A stretch of 64,000 nucleotides of DNA from Flavihumibacter sp. UBA7668 (GCF_002483205.1 NZ_DLHM01000001.1:372001-436000); one strand, 5' to 3'. Counted from the stretch's first letter, positions 1 to 9,561 are shown. A program made the numbers and translations. Notes: a model not told the origin generated them from the letters alone.

Positions 1-567
1 AACAGCATCCGGCAGGACGAACAATTTTTCCCGGATACTGTTGAGCAATTGCTGGTGATTGCCTCCGGGAAGATCCGTACGACCAATGCTTCGGCGGAAT
101 AACACATCCCCGCCGATCAGGAATTGTTGCTTTTCGCAATAAAAACAAATATGTCCGGGTGAATGTCCGGGTGCTTCAATAACCAACAATTCATCTTCCC
201 CAAGCAGCACCCGATCGCCACCGCGTAAATAGTGGAGCGGGCCATCATAGTTTTGGAAAGGCAGGTTCCACCGTTTCCCTGCTTCCGGCGCATAATCCAG
301 TACGATTTTTTCGGCTGGATGCAAAAACAGGGGTAAACCCCAGGTTTCATGAACAAATCGGTTACCAAAAACATGATCAAGATGACAATGGGTATTAAGC
401 AACTGTTTGGGATGAAGATTCGTAGATGTAATAAAGGATTTCAGCTGTGCTTCTTCGCCCTGGTGGTAACAGCCGGGATCGATGATCAGACAATCGCCAG
501 CTTCGTTATATAACACATAAGTATTTTCTGCAATGGGACTGAATTCAAAAAAATGGATTGTTAACAT
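1..567 (-). CDS. MBL-fold metallo-hydrolase (glyoxalase II-like), 3' end outside window
   Basis: A zinc-dependent hydrolase of the metallo-beta-lactamase fold; at least 189 residues are visible and the reading frame is still open at position 1, so the C-terminus lies outside. The metal motif THCHLDH is at residues 59-65, followed by APGHSPGH near residue 134 and a GGDVLF aspartate further on, which together supply the usual two-zinc ligands. The N-terminal pattern (ENTYVLY, then IIDPG) is typical of glyoxalase II-like thioesterases and related hydrolases. The exact substrate cannot be told from sequence; a hydroxyacylglutathione-type or other thioester role is the family default. The ATG at 567 is divergent from the gene at 638, leaving about 70 bp for both promoters. 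Confidence 0.85.
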   Translation of the reverse strand, partial: MLTIHFFEFSPIAENTYVLYNEAGDCLIIDPGCYHQGEEAQLKSFITSTNLHPKQLLNTHCHLDHVFGNRFVHETWGLPLFLHPAEKIVLDYAPEAGKRWNLPFQNYDGPLHYLRGGDRVLLGEDELLVIEAPGHSPGHICFYCEKQQFLIGGDVLFRRSIGRTDLPGGNHQQLLNSIREKLFVLPDAV

Positions 568-637
568 AGCTGTATTATTTGGGATGGATTTCCGGGTTAC
601 CCCTGAAAACCATAATTTTAGACCACAATCACCGGGT

Positions 638-3600
638 ATGCAATTTCCGAAGAATCATTTGTTTTTGCGCGTTTGTACCAAGCTATCTCTGATTTTAATC
701 CTTTTCCTATGGAATGGTATCACCCCCTTACGGGCACAGGTGAACATGGTGGAATTTGGAAAAAACAGGGTCCAATTCAAAAAGTTCAAATGGCAATATT
801 ATCAAACCGACAATTTCAATACGTACTATAGCCAGAAAGGGGAGCCACTGGCCAAAACTGTTGCCCAACTGGCCGAAAAGGAATTGCCGGAAATGGAAAC
901 CTTTATGGAATATGGCCTTCAGCGCCGCGCCAATATCGTACTGTATAACAGTTTCAATGAGATGCAGCAGACCAATATTGGTTTAACCACCGATTGGCAG
1001 GTGAATGGTGGAAATACCAAACTGGTTAATAATAAAGTGGTGGTTTACTATAACAGTAACCATGAACATATGCGGATTCAGGTTCGCCAGGGTATAGCAA
1101 AAATTCTGCTGGATAATATCCTCTTTGGCGATGACCTGGGTGAATTTGCGGCCAACCAGGCCCTGCTTGATCTTCCCAAATGGCTCACCGACGGATTTGT
1201 TTCCTATGCTGCAGAAAACTGGAGTACCCAACTGGATGACCAGTTGAAATCAGCCATGCTATCCGGACGGTACAGGAATTTTTATCAGTTTGCGTTTGAT
1301 CAGCCGGATCTTGCCGGACATGCATTCTGGCGATATATTGAAGAAATTTACAAGAAAGACAATACTAAGTATTTTCTTTATCTCGCACGCCTTTACAGAA
1401 ACCTGAACGGTGCTTCCAACAGGATTGCCAAGAAAAAATTCAAGGAAGTGCTCTCCGACTTCATGACCTATAATGAAGACAAATACTACAAGGATATTCG
1501 GGGTCGTCGGAATAATCCCAAAGGCACAATGTCTGTTGTGGAGGAAGTAAATAAAAACCTCGACTTCTATAATTTCACGCCCAATCCTGTTGCCAGAAGC
1601 CAGGCCTATGCCGTGGTGGAATACAAAAAAGGATTACAGTGTGTACTTTTCTATGAAGATTATGTGACCAAGAAAGTGCTGTTGAAAAACGGTATACGTA
1701 ATGCAGAATCCAGACAGGATCCTCATTATCCGCTTCTTGCCTGGAACGGGAAAGGAAACAAATTACTGGTTGTATATAATACAGAAGGTAAAATCAGGAT
1801 GTTTACCTATGATATTTTCTCCCGGATCAAACGGGATAAACTGGTGCTTGATCAGTTTGAACAAATCCAGGATGTAAAATTCATGAACGATGATAATACC
1901 CTCCTGCTGAGTGCTGTAAAAAATGGACAATCGGATATATTCACCTTCAAAATTGATCGGGAAAGAGAAGAACAGATTACCAATGATATCTATGATGATC
2001 TGGATCCGAATTTCGTAAGCTTCCCTAATAAAATGGGTATCATTTACGCTTCCAATCGTCCGTCGGCAGATGCGCCATCAACCGATACGGTGCTGCCTTC
2101 CAATTACAAATACAATATTTTCCTGGTAGATAATTTCAATAAGAGCGAATTCAAGCAGATTTCACAACTGAGTAAACTCCGTTATGGAAATGCGCGGAAT
2201 CCAACACAATACAATACGAATCACTTCACGTTTACGGCGGATGAAAATGGGATCAACAACCGTTTTGCCGGCTTCTTTTCTACCACCAGAGCTGGTGTGG
2301 ATACCATCTACCAGATTGGGGATGATATTCTTCGGAATCCGGAATACCGCGACATTGATTCGCTTTTGAAATTCTACGACAAAACGGAGCCGGATACTAT
2401 TTATACTTTCTCCATCACCAACGATTCGGCCTATGTATTTCCGATCACCAATTATCAGAGTGGTTTGAAAGAAACTAAAGCTGCAGGTGATGCTGATATA
2501 GTGAGCGAAATGCGTCGGGAAGGTGATTTGCTTTTCCTGTATAAATTAAAAGTGGATGAGAATACCCTTCGGAAAAGAAATATAAATCCGCGTCCGACAG
2601 ATTTCAGAAAACGAAATATTGACCAGTTGCGAATGGCAACAGGTCCGGCCGCACAATTCCAACCGGCTCCATCGACGGATAGTTCAAAAACGGTTCCAAA
2701 CGTTGAGTTTGAATCGGAGTTTGCGGATGAAGCGGTTGATTCAGCTGCCATTGCACGTAACCGGCAAAGGCGTGAGGAAGTGCAGGAAGCCTCTGTTTTA
2801 AAGAAGGCTGGGCGTTTTGATTATACCTGGAAATTTTCTGTTGATCAGGTTACCGGTTCGCTCTTTAATAATGATGTGCTGGTAACCCGATATGAACCCT
2901 TCACCGGATCATTGCCAATTAACAGCAGTGCCAATAACGGTTTTAATGGTATGTTCAAAGTAACGGTGTATGATCTGATGGAAGATCTTCGCTTTACCGG
3001 AATGTTCCGTTCTCCGTTGATTAATACAGCCGGACAGGGATTTCCTATCAATGTGGGGCAACCGAATGTTTTTGTTCCAGGTTCACAGTCATTGTTTAAT
3101 TCAGGATCTGAATACCTGGCGAGAATTGATTATTTGAAACGCCGGTTTGATTATACTGCACTTTATTATCGTCGCACCGATGTTGGTTCTGCCGGACTCG
3201 GTGGTGGTATGTTTGCTCCGGCTAAGCTTTTTACCAACTTATATCAATTGGGTGTTAAATATCCATTCGATAAAATACGGAGTCTTCGTATCAATGCAGG
3301 CGTTCGTTCGGATAAAGTAGTGGTGAAAGCAATTTCTGATCCTCCGGAAACCCTGCTACTGGATGACTCCAAACAGACCTATGGTTTGTTACGTCTGGAA
3401 TATGTACACGATAATTCCATTCAGAAAACCACGAATATCATGAATGGATTGCGGTATAAGGTTTACCTGGATTATAATACCCAACTGGCCAATACCAATA
3501 AGGATATTGCCGGCCGCACTACCTTCAATTTTGGATGGGATGCCCGTTATTATTACCCTATTTTCCAGAATTTTATATGGGCTGGTCGTGCTGCGGCCGA

Positions 3601-4114
3601 CTTCTCCTGGGGTGATAAAAAAATCGTGTATTACCTGGGTGGACAGGACGGATGGTTGTTCCCGAAGGCGAATAATGAAGTACAACCTCAGGATCCGGAT
3701 TATGCATTTCAGGCACTTGCAGTTAATATGAGAGGACACCGGCAGAATATAACCAATGGTAATAATGCGGTGGTAATAAACAGTGAATTCCGCTTACCGG
3801 TATTCACCACCTTATTGAAACGTCCGATCAACAATGCTTTCCTCCGCAATTTCCAGCTTGTACAATTTGTGGATCTGGGTACTGCATGGAATGGCAGTTA
3901 TAATGGCATTCAGCGTCCGTCCAGAGTGTATCAGGAGGGAAATGTACAGGTTAAAATCAAAGCCGGTGGTGTTGGTCCGTTTGTAGGTGGCTATGGATTT
4001 GGTGCCCGCTCAACCCTACTTGGTTATTTCCTGCGTCTGGATACCGGTTGGGAAATGAATGGCGTGTTCAAAGGAAAACCGATCTGGCATTTTGCCATGG
4101 GAATTGATTTTTAA
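638..4114 (+). CDS. Secreted/outer-membrane protein with peptidase-MA-like, WD40-like and beta-barrel regions (TolB-like)
   Basis: A 1158-aa envelope protein of a Bacteroidota family usually labelled TolB-like. The ATG at 638 gives a proper signal peptide ending near PLRAQ; an open frame runs further upstream but would overlap the divergent hydrolase and bury the signal peptide. After the signal, about residues 30-300 resemble peptidase-MA-like gluzincin domains but I do not see a clear HExxH motif, so activity is doubtful. The middle (about 330-620) shows WD40/PD40-like strands (SRQDPHYPLLAWNGKG, SDIFTFKID). The last 350 residues are rich in alternating aromatic strands (AARYYYPIF-like, FRLPVFTTLL) and finish in a phenylalanine, HFAMGIDF, as outer-membrane barrels do. 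Function is unknown; the barrel reading is inference. A bidirectional terminator follows. Confidence 0.75.
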   Translation: MQFPKNHLFLRVCTKLSLILILFLWNGITPLRAQVNMVEFGKNRVQFKKFKWQYYQTDNFNTYYSQKGEPLAKTVAQLAEKELPEMETFMEYGLQRRANIVLYNSFNEMQQTNIGLTTDWQVNGGNTKLVNNKVVVYYNSNHEHMRIQVRQGIAKILLDNILFGDDLGEFAANQALLDLPKWLTDGFVSYAAENWSTQLDDQLKSAMLSGRYRNFYQFAFDQPDLAGHAFWRYIEEIYKKDNTKYFLYLARLYRNLNGASNRIAKKKFKEVLSDFMTYNEDKYYKDIRGRRNNPKGTMSVVEEVNKNLDFYNFTPNPVARSQAYAVVEYKKGLQCVLFYEDYVTKKVLLKNGIRNAESRQDPHYPLLAWNGKGNKLLVVYNTEGKIRMFTYDIFSRIKRDKLVLDQFEQIQDVKFMNDDNTLLLSAVKNGQSDIFTFKIDREREEQITNDIYDDLDPNFVSFPNKMGIIYASNRPSADAPSTDTVLPSNYKYNIFLVDNFNKSEFKQISQLSKLRYGNARNPTQYNTNHFTFTADENGINNRFAGFFSTTRAGVDTIYQIGDDILRNPEYRDIDSLLKFYDKTEPDTIYTFSITNDSAYVFPITNYQSGLKETKAAGDADIVSEMRREGDLLFLYKLKVDENTLRKRNINPRPTDFRKRNIDQLRMATGPAAQFQPAPSTDSSKTVPNVEFESEFADEAVDSAAIARNRQRREEVQEASVLKKAGRFDYTWKFSVDQVTGSLFNNDVLVTRYEPFTGSLPINSSANNGFNGMFKVTVYDLMEDLRFTGMFRSPLINTAGQGFPINVGQPNVFVPGSQSLFNSGSEYLARIDYLKRRFDYTALYYRRTDVGSAGLGGGMFAPAKLFTNLYQLGVKYPFDKIRSLRINAGVRSDKVVVKAISDPPETLLLDDSKQTYGLLRLEYVHDNSIQKTTNIMNGLRYKVYLDYNTQLANTNKDIAGRTTFNFGWDARYYYPIFQNFIWAGRAAADFSWGDKKIVYYLGGQDGWLFPKANNEVQPQDPDYAFQALAVNMRGHRQNITNGNNAVVINSEFRLPVFTTLLKRPINNAFLRNFQLVQFVDLGTAWNGSYNGIQRPSRVYQEGNVQVKIKAGGVGPFVGGYGFGARSTLLGYFLRLDTGWEMNGVFKGKPIWHFAMGIDF

Positions 4115-4134
4115 TAACGACCAATAAACGAATT

Positions 4135-4163
4135 AAAAAAGCCGGCAAGTGCCGGCTTTTTTT
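4135..4163. terminator. Bidirectional rho-independent terminator
   Basis: A perfect GCCGGC / GCCGGC stem (4141-4146 with 4151-4156, loop AAGT) is flanked by six A on the left and seven T on the right, so it can stop transcription from both the upstream plus-strand gene and the convergent creD gene, whose stop codon starts at its edge. Confidence 0.9.
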
Positions 4164-5986
4164 CATGCAGGATACCAGTTGATTTTCCGGGTCCCAAACA
4201 TAACCAAAGCAAGTATGATGAAAAGTCCGATACTTCCCACCAGTAAGGCAGTATCTTCCAGACGAACCAATACAAATGCAAAAAGATACAGGCAGCTCAA
4301 AACCAAACCAAATAAGGAGGCTGTTTTCCAACTTTTGAAATGTGCGCTGGCGTAAAATGTAATCAATCCTATTGTGGCAACAGCAGCAATAGCATAAGCG
4401 GAATCAAAGGCTATAAATTCACTTAGAGAAAGCAGGAGCGTGTAAAAAACAGAAAGAGCTATTCCGATTAAAACATACTGAATTGGGTGAACCGGTTTTT
4501 TCTGCATCAGCTCTATAACAAGAAATAAAGAAAAAGTAAGCCCAATAAACAGAATGGCATACTTGACACTGCGTTCTGTTTTGGAATATTGATCAGCCGG
4601 TTGCACCATCGATACACCAAATGAAAAATCTTCCTCATTGAATTCTGCATCACGCATGATGGTACCAAAGGGCAGGTTGGCTTTGCTGAAGGACCAGTTC
4701 GCAGTAAATCCACCGTCTTTTACCAGATGTTCTGCAGGTAAACTGGTACCATCAAAAGATGGGCTGGGCCAGGAAGACGCCACAGCATAGGAACTATTTC
4801 CTGCCAATGGAATAAAATGAAGCTGCTCACTACCCTTTAGTTTTACTTGTGTTGAAAACTCGAGTCTGGACAAATCAATCCCCGTTAAATCAACCGGTGC
4901 TGATAAGCCGGTTTTCAGCACTTCTTTGTTCGGTAAGCCGGGAGCCAATTCCAATTTCTGTTGCCCGATTTGAACCAGCACTTTTTCTTCGATTCCTTTT
5001 ATATCGGATAAGCCCAGGCAAACGCTGGCTTCTTTCCAAAGAACTTTTTCTACACTGATATCTTTGGGTAGCTGAATTGTAAAATGACCATTGAATTTTG
5101 TATCAGTGCGATACAACAAGACATCGTAAATACTTCGTTTCCGTACTACCGGATTAAGTTCACTACCAACTTTCAATTCCTCTGGCAGTAGAATAAGTTC
5201 TTTCCTGATTTTCACTTCTTTGCCTTTATCATTTTGAAACTGTGCTTCATACGGAAGTACAAGAAAGAGTCCGGATAATTTTTGTGCACCGGCCCAACGC
5301 TGGCTTACTTCCCGAACGATTTCCTGTTGTCTTCCTTTTCGTTCCTGTACAAGGCTTGAAATGAAGAGCGTGGGTACCATCATCAGCAGGATGAGTACAC
5401 CGGTAATAATCCCCTTAAAAAGAATGGGGGAATTTGATTCAGCGGGTTTGTCCTCTGCAGGGACATTCAATTGTTGTTCCATACTTGTTTGGTGAGTTGT
5501 ATAATTGGTTGAAGAATGAACAGGGAAAAAATCAGTGGAAAGAAGTTCGTTGATATCAGATCGTGTGAGATAAGATCCAAGAATAACTGAAGCGATCAGC
5601 GACGCGGTGATTGCCAACCACCAGGCCCACCGATATTGATGGTCGAATATTCTGGCAATTTCCACAGCAACCACAGAATAAAATAGAAGGATAACAAAAA
5701 GCAGCAATACAAATAATTTCAAGCGTTGTCCATAAGCTGGTATGAATCGGAGAATAAGGCTGGTTCCAATAAATAATCCGACCACTGCTGGCAAGCTGAC
5801 AATTATAGTTATAGGCAATGTTAGAAGGAAAAGCACCCCTCCACCACCACCTTGTGCCAGCATCATTTCCAACATTAATAAACCGCCAAAGCAAAGGGCT
5901 GTTTTAATCCAGATGGAAGCGGCCAGACTGGCTGAATGAGATATTATATTATTCAAAGCACTTTGTTTTACAAAGTTTAAAGACAA
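4163..5986 (-). CDS. creD: CreD family inner-membrane protein with an extra N-terminal four-helix membrane domain
   Basis: Residues 169-607 match CreD (cell envelope integrity / inner membrane protein): one helix near 190-210 (LLMMVPTLFISSLVQER), a large periplasmic beta domain, the motif PADQYSKTERSVKYAILFIG, and a bundle of C-terminal helices ending TRKINWYPA. E. coli CreD is about 450 aa; the first 160 residues here are extra and hold about four helices (25-45, 49-78, 89-110, 118-138). The frame opens at a TTG (5986), 6 nt after the regulator gene; a second TTG at 5956 lies just past a palindrome that would otherwise sit inside codons 4-9. An ATG at 5482 would give CreD alone. Without CreBC nearby, control probably rests with the adjacent winged-helix gene. 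Biochemical role unknown. Confidence 0.85.
   Translation of the reverse strand: MSLNFVKQSALNNIISHSASLAASIWIKTALCFGGLLMLEMMLAQGGGGGVLFLLTLPITIIVSLPAVVGLFIGTSLILRFIPAYGQRLKLFVLLLFVILLFYSVVAVEIARIFDHQYRWAWWLAITASLIASVILGSYLTRSDINELLSTDFFPVHSSTNYTTHQTSMEQQLNVPAEDKPAESNSPILFKGIITGVLILLMMVPTLFISSLVQERKGRQQEIVREVSQRWAGAQKLSGLFLVLPYEAQFQNDKGKEVKIRKELILLPEELKVGSELNPVVRKRSIYDVLLYRTDTKFNGHFTIQLPKDISVEKVLWKEASVCLGLSDIKGIEEKVLVQIGQQKLELAPGLPNKEVLKTGLSAPVDLTGIDLSRLEFSTQVKLKGSEQLHFIPLAGNSSYAVASSWPSPSFDGTSLPAEHLVKDGGFTANWSFSKANLPFGTIMRDAEFNEEDFSFGVSMVQPADQYSKTERSVKYAILFIGLTFSLFLVIELMQKKPVHPIQYVLIGIALSVFYTLLLSLSEFIAFDSAYAIAAVATIGLITFYASAHFKSWKTASLFGLVLSCLYLFAFVLVRLEDTALLVGSIGLFIILALVMFGTRKINWYPA
5960..5976. 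promoter_or_regulatory. Palindrome copy 2, candidate operator before creD
   Basis: ACTTTG-N5-CAAAGT, perfect 6-bp arms, preceded on the plus strand by AAAGC as in the copy at 6932-6948. It lies between the regulator gene and the main body of creD. It is a candidate binding site for the neighbouring winged-helix protein. Confidence 0.55.
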
Positions 5987-5992
5987 AAAAAT

Positions 5993-6289
5993 TTATTGCA
6001 GGGATCTGATCATTTTTTCGAGTGCATCAAGATGTTGTTTGAATGCTTTTTCACCGGCTTTGGTAACTGAATAAGAGGTATTCGTTTTTCTTCCGATAAA
6101 ACCTTTCTGCACTTTCAGAAAACCATTGTCTTCCAGGGTTTTCAGGTGCGAGGCAAGATTTCCATCAGTTACACCGATCAGTTCTTTCAGTTCATTGAAA
6201 CTGACCTTTTCATTCACGAGCAGGGAACTCATGATACCGAGGCGAATACGGCTATCAAAAACTTTATTTAACTGTTCAATTGGATTCAT
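5993..6289 (-). CDS. Winged-helix transcriptional regulator (HTH_34 type, MarR/ArsR-like)
   Basis: A 98-aa DNA-binding protein that is nearly all one winged-helix domain: RIRLGIMSSLL (helix 1), SFNELKELIGVT and DGNLASHLKTLEDNGFL (helix-turn-helix), then the wing GRKTNTSYSVT and a dimerisation helix EKAFKQHLDALEKMIRSL. This is the pattern of the single-domain HTH_34 family common in Bacteroidota. It lacks visible metal or ligand residues. It sits between a membrane protein gene (12 nt upstream) and creD (6 nt downstream), so it is probably co-transcribed with both and may repress its own operon through the two flanking palindromes. The effector is unknown. Confidence 0.85.
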   Translation of the reverse strand: MNPIEQLNKVFDSRIRLGIMSSLLVNEKVSFNELKELIGVTDGNLASHLKTLEDNGFLKVQKGFIGRKTNTSYSVTKAGEKAFKQHLDALEKMIRSLQ

Positions 6290-6301
6290 TTCAGTCGCTT
6301 C

Positions 6302-6919
6302 TTATTTCCGTTCGTATTTCCACCACATAGTGAAACCGTATACAATGTGCAAGATACCAAATCCAAAGGCCCAACCAACTAAACCATTAGTTGGAAACCA
6401 TAAACAAAACAAACCGGTAAGCACCTGACCATATCCCAGAAAGCGGATTTCACCCACGGTATACTTACTTCCATTAATAAGTGCAAGGCCATAGAATAGA
6501 AGTGAGCAGGCTGCCACCAGCGAATAGTATTGAAGATCCATCAGGCGCAAAATGAAAATTCCGCCTACAACCATTGGCAACATGGTGCTCCACATCAATT
6601 TTCGGGCGGAGGGGCCCCAAATGGCAACACCTTCTTTTTTGGATCGGGCATAGGTGAAAATGAAAGCCAGTGCAAGGGCACTGATAAATACCAGTGCGGC
6701 AACCACCAGCAGGTCCTGTTTCAGGCAAGCCGGGCAGGCAGCTGAAGAACCATAGGCATGTTTATAATAGGATTTGATGTACCCATTGGCCACGAAGGCA
6801 CCGGCAAGGGCGGAACATCCGGCAGCCACTCCACTCCAGCCACTCAGGCTGATAAAACGGCTGCTTTTTTCCATCATCTGGCGGATTTCCCGCAGGTCGT
6901 GAAACGAACTTGTTTCCAT
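6302..6919 (-). CDS. Six-helix integral membrane protein of unknown function
   Basis: A 205-aa protein with an N-terminal amphipathic segment (DLREIRQMMEKSSRFISLSG) followed by about six hydrophobic helices (roughly 25-45, 68-90, 108-127, 130-148, 156-175, 178-196) and a basic tail WWKYERK. The first external loop carries a CPAC pair that could form a disulfide. I do not recognise a named family. It starts the operon with the winged-helix regulator and creD, and its ATG lies 12 bp from a candidate operator, so it is likely a partner or target of that regulator. Confidence 0.75.
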   Translation of the reverse strand: METSSFHDLREIRQMMEKSSRFISLSGWSGVAAGCSALAGAFVANGYIKSYYKHAYGSSAACPACLKQDLLVVAALVFISALALAFIFTYARSKKEGVAIWGPSARKLMWSTMLPMVVGGIFILRLMDLQYYSLVAACSLLFYGLALINGSKYTVGEIRFLGYGQVLTGLFCLWFPTNGLVGWAFGFGILHIVYGFTMWWKYERK

Positions 6920-6931
6920 AGTAACTAAAGC

Positions 6932-6948
6932 ACTTTGTGATCCAAAGT
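6932..6948. promoter_or_regulatory. Palindrome copy 1, candidate operator at the head of the creD module
   Basis: ACTTTG-N5-CAAAGT with perfect arms, immediately upstream of the start codon at 6919 and sharing the 11-base core AAAGCACTTTG and the right arm with the copy at 5960-5976. Placement next to the first gene of the operon suggests autoregulation by the winged-helix protein. Confidence 0.6.
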
Positions 6949-7026
6949 AAATAAACGGTTTCCAAACCGCAAAATTTTCCTTTTTAACACATCTGTTAAA
7001 TTAGGTAAATCGTTCTTTCTATGTGT

Positions 7027-7034
7027 TAATTTTG
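7027..7034 (+). promoter_or_regulatory. Bacteroidota -7 element (TAATTTTG)
   Basis: An exact TAnnTTTG match ends 8 nt before the ATG at 7042. No good -33 TTG is seen, and the implied leader would be only a few bases, so either translation is almost leaderless or the match is chance. Confidence 0.3.
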
Positions 7035-7041
7035 CTGTTCT

Positions 7042-9561
7042 ATGAAATTGAGACCCTTTCGCCAGCGGGCATTCGGGCTAGTGCTAACCTTATTGATTAC
7101 CTTATTTACCCAGGCGCAGACCAAAACTATCCGGGGCTATGTGAAGGACAAGTTAAGTGAGGAAAGAATCCCCTTTGCATCCATGAAGTTTATCGGATCA
7201 TCCCAGGGGGGATTAACCGATTCTGCAGGAAGTTTTGTTTTTCGTTTTAATGAGTGGCCAACAGATACATTGGAAATAACTTATGTCGGATACCAGGATT
7301 ATCGCATTGCGATCAATTCAGACATGATTAAGATATCCGAAGACGGGAACCTGCTGGAACTCGTTATTTCAATGGAAAGGGGCAAATATGCTTCGGCCGT
7401 AATTGTAAAGCAGAAGATAGACCGCGGTTACCTGATGTGGAAACGGATCAATAAAAGGAAACCATTTAATGACCGCTATCGTTTTAATAATTTCACCTAC
7501 GAACTATACAATAAACTGGAACTTGATCTTAACCGGATCAACAAAGACAAACTGAAAGAGCTGGGGCCTCTGAAGCCCTTCGATTTTATTTTTGATAATG
7601 TAGATACTTCGGAGGGGCAGCCCTTCCTTCCCGTTTATCTGACAGAAACTATCTCCAATTATTATTACCAGAAATCGCCCTGGAAAACCCGCGAAATTAT
7701 TAAGGGCGTTAAAACGATGGGGGTTGAGAATGAAAGCATTTCCAAACTACTTGGTGGTACCGAACAAAATATCAATATCTATAACAACTTTATTCCCGTA
7801 TTTGATAAACAGTTCGTTAGTCCTTTGAGTGATAATGGTCCGGCTTATTATAAATACACCGTATTGGATACCCAGTTTGTAGCCGGACAAAAACTGATTC
7901 ATTTTGTATTTCAGCCAAAGCGAAAAGGCGAGAACACGTTCGAAGGGGATGCATGGGTTCATGATCCCACCTGGGCTATTCAGAAAATGACGCTTAATCT
8001 TAGCCGGGAAGCCAATATCAATTTCATTGATAAATTATCTCTGATACAGGAGTATGCATTAATAGATGATAGTACCTGGTTTCTTGCAAAAGATAAATTT
8101 GTGGCCGATGTGGCGCCCATTGGAAAAACCAGATTTGGTGTAATCGGCAGGAAAACAACCACCTACCGGGATGTAGTTGTTAATGAACAATATATCCGCG
8201 ACAGTATTGCTAAAAACAAAGTGCAGTCTGAAATTCTGTTTGCTGAAGGGGCCATGAAGCAACAGGATAGTTACTGGACAGATTCGAGGCATGAATCGTT
8301 GAATAAAAATGAAAAAGCGATTTATGCGATGATTGACACTTTGCAAAAAATGCCCATTTTCAAACGCTATGTAAATACGATCAATTTCCTGGCAACGGGT
8401 TATCGGAATGTGGGAAATTTTGAAATTGGTCCCTGGTATAACTGGTTTACCGGTAATCAGTGGGAAGGTTTCCGTACCCGCTTTGATTTAGGCACCAATA
8501 CCAAATTTCATAAAGACCTTTACCTGCACGGTTATCTGGCCTATGGCTTCGGCGATAAGGCATTCAAGTACAAGGCAGAAGCCAAATATCTTTTCAGCAG
8601 ATCACCCCGTTCTTATATTCATGCCAGTTATACAAAGGACCTTGACAATGGTCAGGTTTATTATGATGAAATAAGTACGGATAATATTTTCGCTTTAACC
8701 ATTCGCAAGCCAGGCATCCCGATCAAGTTCATGCAGATCCAGGAAGCCAAACTGGAATATTTCAGGGAATGGTCGCCGGGTATTTCAGCCACCATTATTG
8801 GAACACATAAAAGTTTTGATCCACTTAAAAATATTCCGCCTAAAGAACTATTTCAGAACAACGGACAGAAAGGGAGTGCACTTACCAATTTTGAAATGGC
8901 CGTTAAACTTCGATTCGGATACAATGAGCGATTCCTTGAAACCAGTTTTAACCGCTTTAGTTTGGGCAGCTCCTTCCCTATTATTGAATTCCTATATGCC
9001 CGTGGATTTCCGGGTGTATTAAACAGTGATTATAACTATAACAAATATTACCTGAGTGTATCCGACTATGTTAAGATTGCACCGTTGGGAAATTTGTATT
9101 ACAATGTTTTCGGAGGAAGAACCACCAAAACATTGCCATATATGATGCTGAATGTTGCTCCAGGAAATGAAATCTATTATTACAATAAATATGCATTCAA
9201 CCTGATGCAGCGATTTGAGTACATCCATGACCGTTATATCGGTTTTAATGTTGAGCATAATATAGGAAATGGAATTTTCCGACTGATACCACTTACAAGG
9301 AAACTCAAATTCCGTCAGTTCTGGAGTGCAAAAGGGCTGACAGGCGATCTGTCTGAGGCAAATCGTGCATTAAATTTTGATAATGATTTTAATCAGTTTC
9401 AAAACCTCGATGGTAAAATGTACCTGGAATTAGGTACCGGCGTGGATAATATTCTAAAAGTTTTCAGATTGGATTTTGTCTGGAGAGTAGGTCCCCGCCC
9501 GCTTCCGGCAGAAAGAGTTGGCCGCTTTGGAATTTTTGGCAGTTTCCGTTTGGCATTCTAA
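7042..9561 (+). CDS. DUF5686 and carboxypeptidase-regulatory-like domain protein
   Basis: An 839-aa envelope protein. A signal peptide (to about residue 26, TLFTQAQ) is followed by a carboxypeptidase D regulatory-like beta sandwich at about 28-115 (IRGYVKDKLSEERIPFASM, then TLEITYVGYQDY), the same fold found at the start of SusC/TonB receptors. The remainder is DUF5686: a mixed region (GDAWVHDPTWAIQKMTL) and then many barrel-like strands ending GIFGSFRLAF with a terminal phenylalanine, indicating an outer-membrane location. The molecular role of DUF5686 is not known. It is well separated from the creD module and is followed 48 bp later by glpK, but an inverted repeat in that gap argues for separate control of glp. 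Confidence 0.85.
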   Translation: MKLRPFRQRAFGLVLTLLITLFTQAQTKTIRGYVKDKLSEERIPFASMKFIGSSQGGLTDSAGSFVFRFNEWPTDTLEITYVGYQDYRIAINSDMIKISEDGNLLELVISMERGKYASAVIVKQKIDRGYLMWKRINKRKPFNDRYRFNNFTYELYNKLELDLNRINKDKLKELGPLKPFDFIFDNVDTSEGQPFLPVYLTETISNYYYQKSPWKTREIIKGVKTMGVENESISKLLGGTEQNINIYNNFIPVFDKQFVSPLSDNGPAYYKYTVLDTQFVAGQKLIHFVFQPKRKGENTFEGDAWVHDPTWAIQKMTLNLSREANINFIDKLSLIQEYALIDDSTWFLAKDKFVADVAPIGKTRFGVIGRKTTTYRDVVVNEQYIRDSIAKNKVQSEILFAEGAMKQQDSYWTDSRHESLNKNEKAIYAMIDTLQKMPIFKRYVNTINFLATGYRNVGNFEIGPWYNWFTGNQWEGFRTRFDLGTNTKFHKDLYLHGYLAYGFGDKAFKYKAEAKYLFSRSPRSYIHASYTKDLDNGQVYYDEISTDNIFALTIRKPGIPIKFMQIQEAKLEYFREWSPGISATIIGTHKSFDPLKNIPPKELFQNNGQKGSALTNFEMAVKLRFGYNERFLETSFNRFSLGSSFPIIEFLYARGFPGVLNSDYNYNKYYLSVSDYVKIAPLGNLYYNVFGGRTTKTLPYMMLNVAPGNEIYYYNKYAFNLMQRFEYIHDRYIGFNVEHNIGNGIFRLIPLTRKLKFRQFWSAKGLTGDLSEANRALNFDNDFNQFQNLDGKMYLELGTGVDNILKVFRLDFVWRVGPRPLPAERVGRFGIFGSFRLAF

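Noticed and set aside
4163..6948. PadR/CreBC-type drug-resistance operon
   Set aside because: The regulator lacks PadR features and no CreB or CreC is present; only CreD itself is supported.
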